Assembly: GCA_003342815.1 (NCBI GenBank)
Contig: PTEX01000024.1
Coordinates: forward strand, 4,663,517-4,727,516
Reading direction: 5' to 3'
DNA: 64,000 nt
DNA from: Eudromia elegans
Taxonomy: Eukaryota > Chordata > Aves > Tinamiformes > Tinamidae
Of the stretch, positions 50,788 through 63,100 are shown in pieces. The notes under the pieces were generated by a model, which had not been told where the DNA came from, did no database searches, and worked only from the letters and a program-made list of their open reading frames with translations. Within the stretch, counting starts at the first letter, position 1, and every line of letters begins with the position of its first letter. The position numbers and the translations under genes are program-made.

Positions 50788-52360
50788 CAAACCCAAGGAG
50801 AATTATCCCCTATTGGTACTCCAGTTTCCAAGCCACCTCAGACAGAGGGAGGGTGACAAATTGCCACTTAATGTGTGCTCTGAAAAACGCCCCGGGTAGC
50901 AGCCTCCCTCCTCCGGCAGCGGTTGCGCTTCCAGTGCATAGAGACGCTCGCTCCAAATTGTGCCGGCTCTTCAGCTTATCTGGTGATCAGAAAAGGGCTT
51001 TAGCAGCAGCAAATCACAATTCTAAAAGACCACAATGTGTGGGGAAAGTAATGGCTATTGCTATCACTGGAGGAGAATGGGAAGGGAAGAATAAAACGGC
51101 TCAGTGCAGGATTGGAAACTTTTAAGATGTGGTAGTATACAGCTCACAAGTCAGCCAGAAAGCCTGGCTAAGAGAATTGGGAGGTAAATACAAGCATTCC
51201 CTGCAGTGCTTTATAGTTTCACTTTAGAAGGACTGGGGAGAAACAGAAAGATACTAAATGAATTGAGAACTTTAATCAAAAGGAGTAAAAAAGAGATAAG
51301 CTGACTAGAGGAAAAAAAATGCAGGTTAGCAAACAAAGAACAAAGAGAGTGTTTGAATACAATTACCAAGGAATAGAAATAGGGCACTGATGCAGACAGA
51401 GAACGGGGAGGGAAGGTTGAGCAACAAGACAGGGTTTTTTGAAGATCCATATGGAGTCATACAGAAGGTATCAGAGGGAAAAAGGCTGCAGAAGATCAGC
51501 TGTCCCTGGGAACCTAATTGAAGTGATAGATGGAAATTAGGTCAGGAAAAATAACAAACCCCTCCTTTCCTTCCTCCCAATTTTCCTTTACTTTCTTTAA
51601 TATTTATGTGTGTTATTAAAGAAACATTTCCAGAAGGCTCTAAGAGCAGCTCTAAGCTGTAAGTATCCCTGTCGACACTACCTTCCTATAACAAAACATT
51701 CAACGTTTGAGATTGGCTTGTTCCAAATGCAGAAAAAGTGACTGTAAGCTGCAAATGACAGTTGGAAGATGGGTCAGAAGAAACAAGCTCAGGTGAACGC
51801 CCATGTACCTGGAATAATACAAGAGAAGTCTGGCAAGGATAGTTATCAGAGAGCATGCAAAACAGCAGTGTCTGCCTGACTGGGTAGGAGGCAGAGGAAG
51901 ATGCTGTAACCTGCAGCCCACCACAGTCAGGGCTCGGCATCACCAGCAAAGGAGCATGAGAGTCTCCAAGTCTGGTGGACAGGTCTTGGTAGCTCGGGCT
52001 GACCCCCTGGGGACACTGCAACAGGATCTTGGCTTAACATGCCAGGGCAGGCAAAGCTGAATGCTGAAGTGTAAGGAGGGTAGTGACAGTCTGTTGTTAG
52101 AGAAAACATCCTCCGGTGTCACAGTCAAAAGCCGCTCCCTGGAATGGGTTTGTACCTAGAGCTGTGGTTTGGCAAACGTTTCTTTTGGTGGCAGTACTGG
52201 CTTTAGCAGTTTGTCTCCATCTGCGTGCTGTTCTGGCCGTAATGATGCTTAACCACTCATGTCTCCAGGTAGAGAACCAAATTGGTGAAATGATACAAGT
52301 CCTAAGTAAGGCAGGGAAGCTTTAATCCAGATCCATTTCTTGATCCGGTTCAGCATGTGG

Positions 52361-52380
52361 CAGTACAAACAATTGTACTG
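52361..52380. repeat. Inverted repeat, 8-bp arms
   Basis: CAGTACAA and TTGTACTG are perfect reverse complements with loop ACAA. A small stem-loop; could be chance. Confidence 0.7.
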
Positions 52381-53499
52381 GTCTAGTGTGTACTGGGAAC
52401 AGCGAAAGGTTAGAAACCACAAGGAAAGGGTCTGCTTAAGCTCGCGGTGTCACCAAACACCAAGAAAAGCCTGTTATGTGCATCCTTGGTCTTTGGTTTG
52501 GAAACAAATGAAATTTAATTTGTTTAATTTGCAAACAGCGGATGGACACAGGTGCTCCAGTTTATCTACTGAAGTGGAATAGAGTTGTGTTCTAGTATTA
52601 GTACCCTGCCTAGGAATAGAGATAGCTAGCTTGAAAATCTGAACTCAGGACTTCAGAATTGTGTAAGTCTTTCCATTGCCACTAGACTTTCAGCCATTCA
52701 TGGAATGGGATGCTTTTTGGAAAATGGAATTTCTCTCTACAGCGATGCTGCTGGAAGTGGAGGAGTTAAAAATACATATTTTACTGCAGACCTCAAGGAA
52801 GAAGGTCAAATTACCAGCTGTCATTCGTTCGTATATATAGGAGAGCAGTTACAAATGTACATGCTTTTGTACATATGTCACGTTCAGGCACTGGCTGTAG
52901 ATGCAGGTCTAGGGTGCTGAGTGGAAGAGCTTTGTGTCTGAATTCAGAAGTCGTGGTACAAGTGCTGCTCTAAAGGCAGGCTTGAGAATCCTTTCCTTTG
53001 ACACAGGATTTGAATGGTTTCTGAACAAGAAACTCTTGATCACTTTTAGATTTTTTTTTCTGGGTAGATTTACAGAAAAAAAGGTTTTGTGTATGTATTT
53101 TTTCTGCCTAACTGACCTCTTCCAAATATACCTGGTTCACACAGATGACTCTGCTACACAATAGCAACAACTCAGTGAAGCCCAAAAATACTGGGTACCT
53201 TCTAGGATTGGTACTTTATAATGTGCTTATCGACATACTTTGAGAAGCAAGAATGTTTTCTTGCTCGCCAGGGATAAGTGCATCCTTGACACAATGGGGA
53301 GTTCTCAATTGTGCTTCCTTCTCAGCAAAAACTCTTACGATAGTGATACTTCAGTATTCAGAATCACAGTCCTAAAATGCTGCAGAATGATTTCTTCACG
53401 CCGTGTTTAGGGGATGGGCACAGTGTCTTACAGCAAGTGGCTTTCTGGCAGGTGACACTGATTTAGCTTTTGATCCCCTGAGCTTGATTGATTCATGAA

Positions 53500-53660
53500 C
53501 GCAAGCTCATAAGAGCAGAAGGCCCCAAGCGTTCAATCTCCCGCTCACAGGTAGGCTTCATTCGCATGGACGCTTTCCGTTGGCACTTAGAGTTACAGCT
53601 CGGCTCTAACTCAGCCGGTTTTCACTCGGCCATCTTCGATCATCCAGGTAAACTAGTGCT
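53500..53660 (+). other. CpG-bearing exon-like segment
   Basis: An island of less AT-rich sequence (TTCGCATGGACGC, CAGCTCGGCTC, CACTCGGCCATCTTCGATC) with two good splice-donor shapes, ACAG|GTAGGC near 53,550 and CCAG|GTAAAC near 53,648. A plus-strand frame is open over 53,488-53,814 (108 codons) but the peptide is not recognised. Could be an exon of an uncharacterised or non-coding transcript, or chance. Confidence 0.2.
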
Positions 53661-56150
53661 AACAGACCAACCAAAAAACAACAACAAAAAAACCCATGCG
53701 TTTCTGGCAAAACAGAAATTCACAGTAATTCCAAAACTAACAACACGTAAGAGAGTATATAAAACAACAATGTATAACAGCTACAACAGTCCCCTGAGGC
53801 TACTTGGTTTCTAGCATGGAAAAGAAAAATAGTTAAGATCTGGTAAATACCAGATTATGCAATTCGTTAGAGGCAGTGGGATTGCATTAATCAGGAGAGG
53901 AAGCTGTTGTGAAACGTCCTCGTTTCAGTGAGAGGGTGTGTGGCTGCTTGTTTGTTTGCTTTTGTTTTTAATCAAACATGTGAAGGTGGGTGAAGAAAAC
54001 AGATTAAGAGGCAAGAAACGAACAATGCAGTTATTAATAGGCGAGCAGCAGGCCCGCTCCTCTGGACGAGTTGCAGCCATTCTCTGCAGGTGTCAGATGA
54101 TCTGATTTAGGCATCCAGTACATGATCCTTCATTACCACTCTAAATCACCAACCTGCTGAAACAATTAGCTCACTCATTAGTGGTTTTACCATCATATTC
54201 ATCTCTCAAAGAGGCTGTATTGCCATTGCAGCTCTTTTTAAGGGATATTTATTGTGTTTCCCCCAGCATTCGTGCTCAGTCCTTTCTGCACTAGATGGAA
54301 AGTGGTAGGAGGCTCTTGCTGTCCATGGTGGGACTCCCCAGCGTGCCCGACTTGCTGTCAAGGGAGCAGGAGGAAAAGTTATTCTGTATAATATACACCT
54401 GAATTACAAAAAGGTGAGTTTTCCGTGTTGCATAGAACCATCTTCTGCTAGTCACTCTCCTGAAACTCCAAGAATTTGTAACTTGGTTTTATTTGGAGAA
54501 TGGCAAATTAAAAATCTAGCACGATGTTCTTGAAACTGGTAATGAGACTTGGACTTGAAGGGGAGAATGGTGTTTGAAAATCTTACCCAGATTTCACCAA
54601 CCAGAAGCGAGAACAAAATTGTCCCCAGTAACAGAGAGGTGGCCAGAAGAGGCTGGATGAGCTTGGCCACCGACTGCTCTGAGATTGGTTTGGGATGAGA
54701 AGAGCATCCTTTGGAGGGCTGTGGCCACTCAAGGTGGGAGCAAAGCTGGCTGAGTGCCAGTCAACTGTGCTCTGGAACCTGCTTAGACACTTCAGCGTGT
54801 GCCCTCTGTGTATAAGCCCTGCTTTGCAGATGAATTTTTTCAGTTGGTTCAGTCACTAGTGCTGCACGTGTCTTGCCAGAGCAGAGCTGCCCAATGTCTA
54901 CTGCCTTGGACCCATGCAAGTCTAATGTTATTGCCTTCACCTGGCCAAAAGAGAGGGGGTGTTGGTCAGCTTTACAAGCTCGGTAGTAGCTCTGCATTCA
55001 CCATCAGCACTGTTTCTGCCACTTACACACATCTTTTGAGTAATTTTACTTCAATCTGTGACCTTATGATGACAGCGGGGAAGCAGGAGGCCCGTGACCC
55101 CCAGTGAAGCTGGTCTCGTCCTATCTACCGAGAGAGTGTTCCCGAACGTGCGAGAGAGAGTGCCTTCACTGGGCGCTGTGCCTGAGTGAACAGGACAGAA
55201 TTGGGCCACCATTTGTAAACAGGAGAAAAATTCAAGGAAACACCTCTCTCAGCTTTCGGAGAGAGATTAGTGTTTGTGATGGACAGGCTTTTGCAAGGTT
55301 AGTCTGGCACGTCTCTGCAGACAGCACCAGCTTCTGTCCTTTGCATTTTCCGTAAGTATTTCAAATGAGTTTGAATGTCTCAGAGGAGCTGAACGGGAGC
55401 AAAAAAAAAAAAACATTCTCCTGCAGATCGGTAATGACTAAAATAACTTAGATCTGAGAATAAAGAGCAGCCTGTAGTCTGTAACCAGGACTAGCTGACT
55501 GCTGCTGGAGCTGGAGTTGGAGCCAGGGTAACAAGTATAGCTGGTCATTGCAGAGGGAGCAAGAAATCACAATGCACCAATACGTATTTTCAAGCCCTAT
55601 TTCAGGATTGTCAAGAGTTTTGCTCTTAGCAGCCTAGGCATGTCTATTGATTTGCATGCTGTGGTTTCTGCTTGACAGATATGCCGTAGATTTTGGAATA
55701 CTTGCAGCTTAAAAGAGAGCTCGTTGCAGCCGAGGAAGGCAATTCAAGAGTGCTGGTCTCGCTTTAAGTCTTCTCAGGCACAGTTAGTATCGCAAGCGGA
55801 AGAAGGAGAATTAACGATATCAGAGCGAAAGGAAAAGGAAGAGTCAAATGGAGGAGGATATAGGAGAAAGGAAAATAAAACTGGGAAATGTGCTGCTGCC
55901 GGGAAATGGTTTGAACCTTATTCTCATGCTTTTTGATTGGATATGAAGACAGGCAGGATTTGGCCCTTGATTTTTAATTCACTCTTCTCGGCAATTTACT
56001 GAAGCTTTCAATGAAATTATTTTTCAAAAATAAAGATGTGTGTGTCAGTGTAAACACTGTGATCAGTTAAATGCTAACTAGCATAGGTTTGTGAAGTCTC
56101 ATTCGTTCATCTTTCAGGCTGTGAGAGGCAGCTTTTGAAGTGCAAAGTGT
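53660..56150. other. Gene-free region
   Basis: Mostly AT-rich. 54,110-54,250 is a non-repetitive stretch with CAATTAG (54,163-54,169) and CATTA words. 55,110-55,360 keeps an 83-codon plus-strand frame ending near a donor-like CCGTAAGTA, unrecognised. 55,724-55,936 has a lysine/glutamate-rich 70-codon frame of low complexity. No gene is supported. Confidence 0.55.
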
Positions 56151-57310
56151 TCTCCTCATCACTGCGCGCTCAGGAATCGGGTTTTGTGCCTCGTTCCAAC
56201 GTGGGAGCGTCGCAGTCGCACTCCAGCACCGTGTCAGCTCCCCGGCTCTGCTGCCCGCCTGGCCCGCGTGGAGGGGCTCCCGGGATCCCCACGGGAATGC
56301 CTTCGGATTCCCTCTGCAGCTCTCTGCTTGAGCCCCTGTTGTGTCTGCTCTGTTGGGTTCTGCTTTTGGTGTCTTCTAGGCTGTGTCTGTTTTTTTTGAG
56401 GGATGCTCAGCAGAAACCTCTCTGGCTGTTCTGCATGACGTTATATGGAGATGTTTTACCAGGATCTCCTCCATCCAGGGTGTTTGTACGTGAACAAACA
56501 GGCAGTAATGCTTGTCAGATCCATAGAAAGTCACACCAAGTCGTGCGGTCCCCTGGGCTCCTCCAGCCCGCCCCAGCAGCCAGGCAGCGAGCCTGAGCTC
56601 CTCAGCCCTGCCGAGAGCTGGGCGATATTGACCCGGGCTCAGCGGTGGGCCCCATAAACACACCTCGTCCTGGGCATCGCCACTTGCTCTTGGGCGATTC
56701 AGAGGTGTCTTCCATTACCATTTACTTCTGTACAGTAGGCCCACCCCCAAGTCAAAAAGCGACTACAGTGTCCCCAGTTTGCCCAGGTCACCCGTCCTGG
56801 CAGGTAGGAACAGTCTCCTCCTGCTGTGACAAGGCTCTGGAAGGTGCGTTGACAAGGAGCTTTACAGTCCAGCCAGAGAAGGGTAGGGACAGCATGGCTT
56901 GTAATGCCATGGATGGCTCGGGGGGACGTGCAGGCTCGTGTGCTTGGGCCTCCGCAGCGCTGCGAAACCCCTGGGTCTGGTGGGTGCAGAGAACTGCCTG
57001 TTGCTGTTGAAACCACTGCACCTCTGGCACCCGAAATCCCTGGGAGTCCTTTATCTTCTTCCCTCCAGCAGCAGTAGCCGCCTTTTGAAAACAGTACATC
57101 AGAGCACGGTGCAGCTCCCGGGAAGGCAGCGATACATCAGAGCACCATACTGTGGTTTTTGCCCCTCGTTTTTCTTCTCGTCTTCAGATAAAATCAGGAT
57201 ATGTCGGGAATAAAGCGGGAGCGCCGGAGGAGGTGGAGGACAGTGCAGCAGCCCAGCACCAACACAGCCATCTCGCCCCCGCTGTTCCGGAGCGAGGTGA
57301 TGGGAAAAAG
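56150..57310. other. Longest GC-rich block of the window
   Basis: About 1.1 kb of GC-rich sequence with scattered CpGs, most dense at 56,190-56,300 (GTGGGAGCGTCGCAG, CGCGTGGAGGGG) and 57,215-57,300. Overlapping frames up to 153 codons are open on both strands (56,135-56,596 plus; 56,788-57,099 minus) and none resembles a known protein. Possible CpG-island promoter, exon of a non-coding transcript, or old GC-rich repeat. Confidence 0.4.
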
Positions 57311-57319
57311 CTCCTATGA

Positions 57320-59930
57320 GTAAACTCAATTATCAATAAATAAGTGGGAATTGATGCTTGGCCCTGGAGTTCAGTACCTGAAAAACGCCAATGAAGTAAA
57401 TGGGGCTATAAAATCACTGACTTCAGCATCTGTCATACTAAAGAATCTGTAAAGCAGCGTGGCATAGGCACAAGGCAGCCTTATCTCCAGGGACAAGGCT
57501 CATGCTCAGTAGAGCCGGCTAGAAATGAGAGTTTTCCCCTGGGAGTTTTCAGAGAAAACCTCACTGAAAATATTCTCTTGAGAAGGAACTTCTTCCCCTG
57601 TGCGAGAATTAAAAAGAGCAGCGGGGAGACTGGGGAAGGGGAAAACTTTTTCTCATTTCTATTATTTTCTTCCCTCTGCTAGAAACCTATGCATAATTAC
57701 AAAGCTACGATTTCTTCAGCTTTCTTGCACTTTCTAGACAGAAGATTAGTGAAAAAAAATGGAAAAAGTGCAGCAAAACGTGCTCTCAACTATTTTCTGT
57801 GTAGCTAAAGATAGAAGCCATACACAGGCAGCACTGAAAGTTTTCTGAAAATACTTTTGTTTTTAAAATTAACTTAGGCAAAATTTGTTACCTGTCTATG
57901 AAAGAAAAGCTTCTCTTACAAAAGTGTTGTTGTTGAAAAGCATTCAACCAGTTAAAGCCCTCAGGAATGTATTTGTCATCCCTTTAGCTTTTTATTTTAT
58001 TTGGATCTTTACAATCTCCTTTTTTTCCTTTGTCTCACCTCAATTTTAAGGTTTGCTTTTCTTGAGCAAATTAATTGCATGGTTTGCTTTGTACCATTCT
58101 GCTGAGCTTCTTAGTTATCAAGAAAACCCTTATGTAACCAAAAGAGACAAGTGAATAAGTAGCAAAGCTGAATATTTTGAAAATATGTGAGACCTAGAGA
58201 CAGTAAACCAAAACGTTTCACTCTAATGATGAGTGAGTTGTGTATGGCATCTGGGGCTGACAGATCTCCAGGATAAGATGTGCTTTGCGTCCTTCAGCGC
58301 TGTAAGCTACAAAAACTTAACTTAAAAATCTCACTATAACTGCTGGAAACTTTAAAAAATATTTTTTCAAAGAATCTACCTAGTCTGGGAAAATCGCTGA
58401 CATCTCTGCCATTGACTCTAACCTATTCTGCATAGCTGTCAAGAACTGATTCTTGATTTATGGGTGCTACTCAACTTAAAAATATTTACTTTTATGTGCT
58501 TAGCATGTAAATACTGACAATTTAGAATTTTCTCTAGAAATGTTCAAAAGTTTTAAAATAATACCAAGTTCATTGATTTGGAACCCTGGGATACTTTTCA
58601 CAAACTTCCTTTCCTGTGTCCTCATACAGATAAACTTATAAAAACCACATTTTTCTCCAAGTAAAGAACCATACTTTTGATTTCAGATGTGTATGATAGT
58701 CTGCAAGAAAGAATAATTGATAACTAAGTAATAATTAATTTGTAATGCACCTGGTGATAATAAAAATCTGCTTGTATAGTACCTTTTATCTGATAATCTG
58801 AAAGTCAGGCATAACCTGAGCTGATCAACACCTCAGCCACATAGGTAAGTTATGTTTTCAGTTTTATTCAATTAATTGTGCATATCTTGGTGAGTTAAGT
58901 ATTCTGAGACCATAAATGAGTGCACAGGCAGTCCAGGTCTTTGTCCTTCAGCTTTAAACATTGTCACTCAATACTCTTTACCAAAAATATTGAACTATCA
59001 GACGTCGTAAGCACCGCAAATCTCCCCTGTTAGTGTGACATTTTGGCTGATTGCTTTCTTATTCCCTTATTAAATTCAACTGGATGGGTGCGTGCAAGTG
59101 CTTTTGTTTGTCTTCTGAGAGACCTTGGAGGATGGCGTGTGGAGAGCCTCATGGTTTACCCGGCCATCAATCGACTCAAAAATCATTAGCTTGAAATTCC
59201 AAGCTAATGTTAAGATAAAACCAGTAAAGCTGATCTGATGGGTCTCTGTGGACCACTGTGCCGGTGGGTTTGGGGTGACTTGTTTATTGCTTTCATTGTA
59301 TTTACTCACACTTCTTATTTTTCATGTTGAAGGTAGGTTATAATAGCAAATAAGGAGGGTTTCAGAAACTTACAAGGCAAAAATCCCGAATTTTTCATAG
59401 ATTGGGGTGAGTGCCTGTCTGTGCAGCATGCGAATGCAAGCTGGGAAGGTGGCAGGCCACAGTGCGTCACCAAAGCTCCCTTGTGTATTTGGTGCCCTCA
59501 CACCCTACCCATGTCTTTGGCAAGAGGTAGGGAAGGGCCGTCAGCAAGTAGGTTCAAAGCGGAAGGTTTCATGAAGAGGAGCCAATGCGACTAAGCTCAC
59601 TTAAACTGTTTGCAGATTGTCTGAGGAGATCAAGATTGTTATAGATGTGTTTGTTCAAACTTGCTCAATTAATAGTTTTTATTTGATCTGGTGGATAAAC
59701 TGTTTGCAGAGCAGTTCACTGTGAGTGTTTCATTGATTATTTGATATTCTGTGTTTATCATTAGATTTACATCCCTTGTGTTATATATGAGATGTGAGAT
59801 TATTTAAGAAATACCTCGTCTATAACATGTTGTAGATCCTTCATCAGGATAGCGAGCAGCAGCCCCGGAATTCAGTAAGAGGAATAGTTAACGTGTTCAC
59901 GATCCCATAAAACTGTGCAGTAACTTTGTG
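57320..59930. other. Gene-free AT-rich region
   Basis: Few frames exceed 75 codons. It contains the homeodomain palindrome CAATTAATTG at 58,869-58,878 and a perfect 10-bp-arm hairpin at 59,184-59,209. Otherwise nothing is recognised. Confidence 0.7.
59184..59209. repeat. Perfect inverted repeat, 10-bp arms
   Basis: CATTAGCTTG and CAAGCTAATG are exact reverse complements with loop AAATTC. A clean short stem-loop in mixed-composition sequence. Confidence 0.85.
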
Positions 59931-60005
59931 ATTTAAGTGAGTCTCCGCAAACGGATTGGGGAACACTCATCATTTTGTCCTCAGGACATAGACTGCATCA
60001 TAAAC

Positions 60006-60037
60006 TGTACATGCATGCACATGTACACATGCACACA
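60006..60037. repeat. Alternating purine-pyrimidine tract
   Basis: A 32-base stretch alternates pyrimidine and purine throughout (TGTACATGCATGCACATGTA and onward). It includes perfect 8-bp arms TGTACATG/CATGTACA around CATGCA (60,006-60,027). Such tracts favour Z-DNA or cruciform forms. It lies just left of the diverged tandem array. Confidence 0.75.
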
Positions 60038-60129
60038 GTCACCTATGTGCAATGCTGTGCTGAGTAGGGACTGGATTCTGCCCAGCCTTGTGCAAATGAG
60101 TTTTAAGTTAGAACTGGGCGCCAGACTGG

Positions 60130-63100
60130 GTTTAGGAAAAGGAAGATTTATGAATTCGATTTGTCATTGCAGTCTGCATAGCCCAGAAATGTGAGATGAA
60201 TGCAAGTATTGGCAAGGATTTATGACAGGCATTGGTTTTAATCTATGTTCTTGCTGTGATTAAGTATCTAGTGAAGATCAGGGTTAAAGTTTTGGAAAAG
60301 TAGCAAGCATTAAATTATTGAGTCCCTTCCTGCGCTGCGTTCTGTGTAACCTCACTATTTAAGTTGGGTACGAGTGACTGCAAGGGCTGCAAGTTGGATA
60401 CTGGTCAGAAGAAGTCTAACCCTAGCACAGAGCAGCTTGCACCTAGGGGAGGGTTGCAGCTAAAGGTGTAAGAATATACATATGTGCATTGCATTTATGT
60501 TTCATTGAGCAAGAGTCAGGAATGAGCAGGGCACACAGCAGGGACAAAAGGCTGATGTGTAATGTTGGTGCATTAACCAGCTGAGGCTGCAGGTACGTTT
60601 AGGATTGTTGTTAGAGCTAACACTGCAGGAGCAGCTGGGCTGAAGCTGCATGCTCAAAGATGAGGGAACTGGAGAGGATCCTATAATGCTGGCAGAGAGG
60701 GCTGAGTCTTGGTCCAGCTCCCAGTATCATGGGTGCAGTACCGGCTGCCGTTACAGCTCGGTTCGGAGTAAAAGGCTGTGATTAAGGTTGGTGTTTGGTG
60801 AGGAGTCGGTTATGAATTGTTTGCAATACTGCATTGTGTATGGACTGGAAATGTAAGAGAAGCTGTTAGCAGTAGGAATGATTGCTATTTCTTTTTTTCC
60901 TTCAAAGCACAGAACCATATATCATTTACAGGAGATTTTCAGATCTTTTGTCAAGCAAAATGAATGGCTGGTATGTCTTCCTCTGCCTTGATCACACAGA
61001 CGCGGTTAAATGTTTAGCTAAGGTTGGGATTAGGGTCCAGATTTGTGAGAGGAGGGAAAGTATTTACGGTTTAGGCTTTCCTTTTTTTCTTGGAAAATCA
61101 AGAATTAGCTCAATAATTGCTACTAGTCACCTGGAAGTGACAAGGAATGGGTCACCTGTGTTTTTGGAGCCTTGGAAATGCAGGATTAACTGCAAGTCTC
61201 ATTGGGAACGAGTGCCTGATGCTTAGTATTATGCTTAGTGTTTGGCTAACTAATAGTCCCTTAGTTGCACGTAGGCTAGGTTTAGGGAAAGTCTGGGGAA
61301 TCGAACATTTCCAAGTTGAATTTATTTCTGTATTCTCTTGGGCAGAGAAATTCAGGATGAGTCTCCAATCATCCTATATGTATGATATTTGAGTTGATAT
61401 CATCCTCTCTGTAGGTTTTGGGCCTCTGTGCTGGGTTAAGGATTAAGAATTACGGTTAGAGTTAGGAATTTGGAAAAATAAATACTTCTGAGTTAGGCTG
61501 AATGCTGCATTGTACACGGAGCAGAACTGTGGGGTAAGCGAGCTTGTCAGCAGTGATGCATGACAAGTGTTTGTGTTTCTTCTGGATTCTGCTCTACTGG
61601 ATGTTATTAAGGCTAGTGATGGGATTAGAGAGAAGAGAAAGAAGAATTTGTGAATCAGATTTATTGCTGCAGTTTGCTGGGCTTCAGAATCTGGTATAAA
61701 TGTGCATATCAGTGTGGATGAATAGGTGATGTTTGGTTTTCATCAAGGACAATTCATCTGGATTCAGATGAGGGAAGTGGTTAGAGTTTGAATAAGAATT
61801 TCAGAATTAGGCTTTTTGCAGCGTTCTGCAAATCCCCTGAATCTTGGATGAGGGCTGATGTCAGCAGGGAGAAGTGGCTTATGTTTATTTTTAATCTAGA
61901 TTGTCGCTTATAGTGATGGCTAGGGTTAGTTCAGGCTAGTTGGAGTAAGTGAAACATTTATATGCTGATGCTGTAAGGGCAGGTTAGTTCTGTGTAACTG
62001 ATATTGTCAGCAAAGATGAACAATAAATGACTGTTTTGGGGGGGTGGTTTATACTGTGGTTCTCTGTAGGGAGGGTCAGGCTAATGAAAGGATTAAGATT
62101 TAGGGGGAAAGATTCTTTCTCACTGAGATTTGTTGCAGCAGCCTTCTGGATCCACATGTTAAAATTTGGCATAGGGTCTGAGGTTTTGGTGTGATGCAGG
62201 ATTGCAGTTACAGCAACAACTAGGGTTATTGACAGGGTAGGATTCTGGAAGGGAAAAGTCAAGTTTATTTGTGATTCCTGTAAAACTGAGAGATCCGAGT
62301 GTGAGAGCTGGCAAGAATTATTGTAACGGCAGCTACCCGGGGTAAGCTTAATGCCACGGTTGGAGGTTACAGACTGGAGGCAGGCAGAGCTCTTCAGAGA
62401 GCTTGGCTTATTGGTTGGTTTTGGAAGTGTCAGTGGAGTAAGTGCAGGCAATGTGGCTCCAGGCATTTCTTGGTGATTTTTAGGGCCCAACCAAATAGGA
62501 ACATGAAGATTTTTATTTCTCCATACGGGAGAAATCAACCCTCCCCTCTATGAGAGTTGAGTTGTTGAAGGCAAGACAGGAGCTTTTTGCATCATCCTGC
62601 AAGTGTCCATGAATTACTAAGCTCCTATTAAATCATCTCTGCTCTGAGTGTTGATCTGAAATCAGTCCTCCTTTGAAACCGTATTCAAATTATAGGTTAT
62701 GAAGGGACGAGAATCCTGGAAACCCAAGAGGTAGGATTCTGGCAATAGTCTGCAAAGCTGAACACATCATAGCTTGCAGATTCACATCTGAAGTTCTGCT
62801 CCTAGTTATCTTTATTTTCTTTGTTTTAACTGGAGAAGAGATAGTCTCTTGCAGTTGATGTATTTCAATAAGTATAAAGGTAGATTTAGGACAGGGTCTA
62901 AGGGTGGGGGAGCATTTGAGTTAGGTTTTTAGCTGTATTCCACAGTTCTCCAATCCAAGATCTAAGCCAGTTTGAGGGGAGGCAAATGACACCAAAATTA
63001 TTTGCTTTAGTGTTTGTATTGCTCACCTAGACATAGTGAGAGCTGGTGTAAGGATTCAGGTAGAGTAGGATTTTTGGTACACATATTTCTAGGTCTTATT

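Larger units (their letters stand above)
48500..53480. other. Gene-free region
   Basis: Mostly AT-rich, with a GC-richer patch at 49,440-49,880 (open 144-codon plus-strand frame, unrecognised and overlapped by an opposite 116-codon frame) and another at 51,840-52,060. It contains a perfect 28-bp stem-loop (48,892-48,919), poly-A (50,770-50,787) and a stem-loop at 52,361-52,380. Confidence 0.6.

Noticed and set aside
56135-56596. 153-codon plus-strand open frame
   Set aside because: In a GC-rich block with competing frames on both strands. Composition explains the openness and no family is recognised.
57360-57440. Possible ancient amniote repeat with an AATGAAGTAAATGGGG word
   Set aside because: Only a short resemblance to 'AAGTCAATGGG'-type repeats; too little to assign a family.
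61984-62538. 184-codon minus-strand open frame
   Set aside because: It runs through several units of the diverged tandem array. The repeated stop-poor sequence explains its length, and the peptide is low-information.
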